Origin: Bryobacterales bacterium
Lineage (GTDB): Bacteria > Acidobacteriota > Terriglobia > Bryobacterales > Bryobacteraceae
NCBI GenBank assembly: GCA_026129915.1
Contig: JAHCHD010000003.1
Span: forward strand, 1-64,000
Reading direction: 5' to 3'
Length of the DNA: 64,000 bases
The position numbers and the translations under genes were made by a program. This document shows positions 59,958 through 64,000 of this stretch, piece after piece. Below the pieces are notes generated by a model. The model saw only the letters and a program-made list of their open reading frames with translations. It had not been told where the DNA came from and searched no databases. The number at the start of each line of letters is the position of its first letter. Positions within the stretch are counted from its first letter, which is position 1.

Positions 59958-61988
59958 GTGCGTTTCATTACCATGGTAGTGATGGCACGAACTCTCTCGT
60001 CACTTCTTATGATTGCGGCCTTGCTGTTGGTGGGCGGGTGTTCGCGAAAGACAGCTATGTTTGACCTTCAAAACCCCAATGCGAACGTGGATCTGCATTC
60101 TTACGCGCAACCCGCTGAGTGGAGGACCAGCCACATCCACCTTGACCTGGATGTGGACTTCGCGCGCAAAGTACTGCGGGGAACGGCACGGCTGCACCTG
60201 GAAAGGCTCGCGGGAGCGACGGGCGGGGCACTGATGCTGGATACGCGCGACCTGAAGGTCGAGAAGGCTGAGTACACCACGGCGGAACGAATCGACGACT
60301 GGGAGCCGGCTGAGATCGCGTTAGGAGAGAGCGATCCAATCCTGGGTGCACCACTCCGGGTGACCATCCCGTCGGATGCGCGTATGGTCAGAGTTCACTA
60401 CGAAACTTCGCCGGGCGCGGCAGCCCTGCAGTGGCTGGAACCCGCCCAGACCGCGGGCAGGAAGCAGCCCTTCCTGTTTACGCAATCGCAGGCGATACAG
60501 GCGCGCAGTTGGATCCCGCTGCAGGATTCCCCCGGCGTGCGCGCCAGCTACTCGGCCAACATCCGGGTGCCCAAGCCGCTGGTGGCGGTGATGAGCGCGG
60601 TGATGGAAGGCCCCAAACGTGAGGACGACGGCGATGCAGCCGTTGCCAACGTCACAGAGTACCGCTTTCTGCAACAACGCAAGATTCCCGCCTATCTGGT
60701 AGCGCTGGCCGTGGGCGACCTTGCTTTCGCAAACATTGACCCGGAGGCGCGTAAGGAAGCGGAGTCAGCCAGTAAGGTCGCGAACAACGACCAATCGGAA
60801 CCACGTCGCGTCCGTGGCCGCACGGGCATTTATGCTGAGCCGGCCATGCTGGATGCAGCCGCGCGCGAGTTCGAAGATACCGAACAGATGATCCGGGTGG
60901 TGGAGAAGCGATTTGGCCGCTACCGTTGGGGCCGCTATGACCTGCTGATCCTGCCACCAAGTTTCCCCTTTGGCGGCATGGAGAACCCCTGCCTCACGTT
61001 CGCCACGCCCACCGTGATCGCCGGCGACAAGAGCCTGGTGGCACTGGTGGCGCATGAACTCGCGCACTCATGGAGCGGCAATCTGGTAACCAATGCCACT
61101 TGGCGTGATTTCTGGCTGAACGAAGGGTTTACCGTGTACCTGGAACGCCGCATCATCGAGGACCTCTACGGCAAAGAACGCGCGGACCTCGAAGCGGTGC
61201 TGGCCTACAACGAATTGCTCGAAGAAATGGAAACGCTCCCACCCCGCGATCAGGTGCTGTATGTCGACCTGGCTGGTCGCGATCCGGATGAGGGCTTCAC
61301 CAGTGTGCCCTACGAGAAGGGGGCTCTCTTCCTTACAGCCATCGAGCAAGCGGTGGGTCGCGAGACGTTTGACGAATTCCTCCGCGATTACTTTGCGCAC
61401 CACTCATTCCATAGCATCACGACACAGGAGTTTCTCAACTATCTGGGCGACCAGTTGTTTCGAGTTAACCCCGGGCTGGAGACAACGGTGCCCGTAATGG
61501 CCTGGCTCACGGAGCCGGGCTTGCCCAAGGGGCATCCCGTGCCGGAGTCTACGCTGCTGGAAAGTGTGAATCGCGAAGCGCAGCAGTTCGCTAGTGGCTC
61601 CAAGCCGGCTCGCGTCCTTCCTTTCAAGGAGTGGAGCAGCCTGCAGCAGTTGCGGTTCTTGCGCGCGCTGCCCAAGGACCTGGGCACGGCGAAAATGCAA
61701 GCACTCGACGATGCCTTCCGCCTCACTGCCAGTCGCAACGCGGAAGTGTTGAGCCAGTGGCTGCTTATGGCGGTGCGCAACGGCTACAGTCCGGCCAACC
61801 CGCGCGTGGAGCGCTTCCTCATTGAAGTGGGGCGGCGGAAATTCCTGAAACCGCTCTACGAAGAATTGGTGAAGTCCCCAGAGGGCCGTGTACGCGCACG
61901 CGCCATCTACGCGAAAGCCCGGTCAGGCTATCATCCGATGGCCGCGGCGACCGTGGATGGAATCCTGGCTGAAGCTGCGAAACAATAG
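59958..61988 (+). CDS. M1-family aminopeptidase lipoprotein (LTA4H-like)
   Basis: A 676-residue metallo-aminopeptidase with lipobox LVGGC (Cys28), so it is membrane-tethered. Exopeptidase motif GGMEN is at 339-343, the zinc motif HELAH (366-370) has Glu389 in WLNEGF as third ligand, and the Leuk-A4-hydrolase C-terminal helical domain (about 550-676) is present. It trims N-terminal residues from peptides; the LTA4H branch is inferred from the C-terminal domain. Met1, Met6 and Met9 are alternative starts, and all give the same signal peptide. A charged insertion (about 263-283) precedes the catalytic domain. Confidence 0.92.
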   Translation: MRFITMVVMARTLSSLLMIAALLLVGGCSRKTAMFDLQNPNANVDLHSYAQPAEWRTSHIHLDLDVDFARKVLRGTARLHLERLAGATGGALMLDTRDLKVEKAEYTTAERIDDWEPAEIALGESDPILGAPLRVTIPSDARMVRVHYETSPGAAALQWLEPAQTAGRKQPFLFTQSQAIQARSWIPLQDSPGVRASYSANIRVPKPLVAVMSAVMEGPKREDDGDAAVANVTEYRFLQQRKIPAYLVALAVGDLAFANIDPEARKEAESASKVANNDQSEPRRVRGRTGIYAEPAMLDAAAREFEDTEQMIRVVEKRFGRYRWGRYDLLILPPSFPFGGMENPCLTFATPTVIAGDKSLVALVAHELAHSWSGNLVTNATWRDFWLNEGFTVYLERRIIEDLYGKERADLEAVLAYNELLEEMETLPPRDQVLYVDLAGRDPDEGFTSVPYEKGALFLTAIEQAVGRETFDEFLRDYFAHHSFHSITTQEFLNYLGDQLFRVNPGLETTVPVMAWLTEPGLPKGHPVPESTLLESVNREAQQFASGSKPARVLPFKEWSSLQQLRFLRALPKDLGTAKMQALDDAFRLTASRNAEVLSQWLLMAVRNGYSPANPRVERFLIEVGRRKFLKPLYEELVKSPEGRVRARAIYAKARSGYHPMAAATVDGILAEAAKQ

Positions 61989-61992
61989 TGAC

Positions 61993-62190
61993 ATGAGACG
62001 GCTAGCTACGACGATGCAATATAACCGTCGTCTTGCCCGCGCGGCAAGCTCCGGCAAAGTCACTTGGAAACTGCTTCTGTTAATTCTTGTGCTTCTGATT
62101 CTCGCAGGAGCGGCTGGGATAGGCGAAGGGGTGTTCGGCGCACCTGCCTATCTTGCGGGAGCCGTGGCCGGCGTCAATCCATTGATGTAG
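61993..62190 (+). CDS. Small membrane protein (hypothetical)
   Basis: A 65-codon frame right after the aminopeptidase encodes a basic N-terminus (MRRLATTMQYNRRLAR), a strong transmembrane helix (WKLLLLILVLLILAG), and a Gly/Ala-rich tail. No Shine-Dalgarno is visible, but its stop is close to the next convergent gene and the composition is non-random for a membrane peptide. It could be translated by coupling to the upstream gene. Confidence 0.35.
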   Translation: MRRLATTMQYNRRLARAASSGKVTWKLLLLILVLLILAGAAGIGEGVFGAPAYLAGAVAGVNPLM

Positions 62191-62203
62191 ATGGGCTTCG
62201 CCC

Positions 62204-63067
62204 CTACTGTTTAGTGAACGCGTCCGGACTGCGTGGCTCGGGCTTCGTGGTAATCGGTCGCAGTTCCACGCGGCGGATCAGGATTTCCGCGCCCTCTGAC
62301 TGGATCTGGATCTTGCCCTCAGTGTGCGACGAGTTGTATCCGTAGTTCACCACAACGCCGTTCAGGATACAGGTGATCTTGTCGCCATCGGCAATAATCT
62401 CGTGTACGTTCCACTCACCCACCGGCTTCTCCACATCCTTGGGTCCGCGGAAATTGAGTTCATCGCGCCACTCGGGGTCGCGACCCCACCAGTTGAAGCG
62501 GCCGCTATTGCGCGTAACGGTTTCTGCGCCAGTCTGCCAGTACAGTTCCTTGCCGAGCGTACGTACCTCCGTGGTGAGGGAAGGCTTGCCAGCACCGCCC
62601 ACCATAATGAAGTCGCCCGTTCCGCCTTCGATGATCTGCGATTCGATGGATTCAAGCCACGTGGGGTTACCCACGCCATCCTCGCCCACGGCATGCACCA
62701 GGATCCCGCTGTCCCGAGCCTTGGTCTCGCGGGGCGGCCACACTTTGCCTCCGTAGCGCCATTCCACAATCAGGTGATAGTCGCGGTAGGTGTCCTTGGT
62801 GGTAATCCCGCCCCAGTCTTGGCCTGAGATGCGGATTTGGCCGTCCGCCACCGAAAAAACCTTGTTCGGGTCTTCGTGGCGATGCTCGCGCAGCCAGGTA
62901 TACCATCCATCCAGATTCTTTCCGTTGAAGATTTGGACTGGTGAACTCGGGGATGCCGGCCCAGTTGCTGGGGAAGGCTGCGCGCACGATAGTAGAGCGA
63001 GAAGAAGGAACGGAAGAGATCTACGCAAGATCCGTCGATCCTCTGCGTAATGACAGGGCCTAAGCAT
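62204..63067 (-). CDS. DUF1080 (3-keto-disaccharide hydrolase-type) lipoprotein
   Basis: A 287-residue exported protein with the DUF1080 concanavalin-like fold: IFNGKNLDGWYTW, VADGQIRISGQDWGG, and DYHLIVEWRYGG near the start, then SGILVHAVGEDG and ESQIIEGGTGDF. The export signal LPFLLLALLSC looks like a lipobox. Some members hydrolyse 3-keto-glycosides made by periplasmic oxidoreductases such as the Gfo/Idh/MocA or FAD enzymes elsewhere in this window. ATG 63067 is used; a TTG at 63028 with AGAGGA upstream would give a shorter, cleaner signal peptide. Substrate unknown. Confidence 0.85.
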   Translation of the reverse strand: MLRPCHYAEDRRILRRSLPFLLLALLSCAQPSPATGPASPSSPVQIFNGKNLDGWYTWLREHRHEDPNKVFSVADGQIRISGQDWGGITTKDTYRDYHLIVEWRYGGKVWPPRETKARDSGILVHAVGEDGVGNPTWLESIESQIIEGGTGDFIMVGGAGKPSLTTEVRTLGKELYWQTGAETVTRNSGRFNWWGRDPEWRDELNFRGPKDVEKPVGEWNVHEIIADGDKITCILNGVVVNYGYNSSHTEGKIQIQSEGAEILIRRVELRPITTKPEPRSPDAFTKQ

Positions 63068-63519
63068 ATCTGTAGTTTACCCATTCAGTCGACTGCTCTC
63101 ACGTGCTCTCACGATTCCGTTAGTAGCACAACCCCTCCTTTTGAATCATCCTCAGCCTGAGGAAACAGTTCTTCTATTCCCGAGTCAGGAAACGGCTCCC
63201 CGAGATCCGGGACTGTCCGTGTCCAGCACTCCCTTAACTTGCGTACGGTGCGTTGCCCCTTACTGAGTTGCCGAGCCATTGGTCTGCCCCTGCTGGCCCT
63301 GAAAGACGCCGATCCAGCACCCGAGTCAGGTGGCACTGAACCGACATCAATCCCCAGGTGGAACCCGTCGAAACCTGCGCATCGGCATCTCGTGTCACGC
63401 TCACTCATCCGCTGATCTCGCGATGTGCCGCGAAAGCAGTATTGAGATGGCGAGCTTCCACATGATGGCCGGCGCCGGCGGTTCGTCCCCTGGGCAGAGC
63501 TCCACTGGTCCGCTGACAC
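63068..63519. other. Unassigned intergenic region
   Basis: About 450 bases between the DUF1080 gene and the esterase, both on (-). A 136-codon (-) frame beginning with GTG at 63519, directly after the esterase stop, has no recognised domain, a biased Arg/Ser-rich composition and no ribosome site, so I do not call it a gene. No terminator is clear. Confidence 0.4.

Positions 63520-64000
<481 letters not shown>

Noticed and set aside
63109-63519. 136-codon (-) frame after the esterase
   Set aside because: There is no ribosome site and no domain, and the composition is like out-of-frame GC-rich sequence.

Overview
The window is 64 kb of gene-dense, GC-rich bacterial chromosome. The best guess at its origin is a soil-type Acidobacteriota bacterium (Bryobacteraceae/Solibacter-like). 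This rests on TonB receptors with carboxypeptidase-regulatory domains, many Tat-exported sulfatases, FAD and Gfo/Idh/MocA oxidoreductases, an M14/M16/M1 peptidase repertoire, and an ECF42 sigma factor paired with a DGPF protein. No marker gene or rRNA confirms it. I saw no rRNA, tRNA, CRISPR array, insertion sequence or prophage.

Layout. 1-10.7 kb: a (+) run of closely spaced or overlapping genes that looks like a sulfated-glycan / 2-ulosonic-acid (sialic-acid-like) utilisation locus: TonB receptor end, sulfatase, sialidase-fold protein, sulfatase, RraA-like protein, N-acetylneuraminate-lyase-type aldolase, NanM-like Kelch protein, MFS transporter, HpcH/HpaI aldolase, second sialidase-fold protein. 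10.8-16.5 kb: a promoter, a cobalamin riboswitch and a B12 uptake operon (btuF-, btuC-, btuD-like genes and a TonB receptor). A perfect hairpin covers the start of the first gene. 16.6-21.7 kb: an FAD-dependent oxidoreductase, a Tat-exported Gfo/Idh/MocA oxidoreductase and a GH29 alpha-L-fucosidase. 21.7-27.6 kb: a membrane-anchored hypothetical protein, dut, a GH13_18 sugar phosphorylase, trmFO and a DUF481 protein.

28.4-31.1 kb: methyltransferase, anchored FkbM methyltransferase and geranylgeranyl-reductase-like flavoprotein. 31.3-33.8 kb: a cNMP/CBS/DUF294 protein with a degenerate nucleotidyltransferase motif, coupled to a DnaQ-like exonuclease and preceded by a promoter with an overlapping palindrome. 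33.9-43.6 kb: M14 peptidase, sugar-porter MFS, GH51 arabinofuranosidase and two tandem FAD-oxidoreductase paralogues. 43.8-48.9 kb: secreted EEP nuclease/phosphatase-family protein, YflT-like protein, then a molybdate group (MOT1-type permease, a small molybdopterin-domain protein, an XRE-PBP regulator) and a single-domain globin.

49.0-52.8 kb: a flagellar cluster on (-): fliC, fliD and an unknown small gene, with a strong terminator after fliC and a structured leader before it. 52.9-64 kb: an FG-GAP secreted protein, a catalytic/non-catalytic M16 peptidase pair, a frameshifted BrnA-like antitoxin remnant, the ECF42-DGPF pair, an M1 aminopeptidase lipoprotein, a small membrane ORF, a DUF1080 glycoside-hydrolase-like lipoprotein and the end of a putative esterase.

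Together the genes suggest a heterotroph that exports many glycan- and peptide-degrading enzymes, largely by Tat, and imports B12 and molybdate under dedicated control. The most distinctive items are the ulosonic-acid locus without recognisable ManNAc kinase/epimerase, the hairpin masking the B12-operon start, the structured flagellin leader, and the molybdate regulator/permease group.
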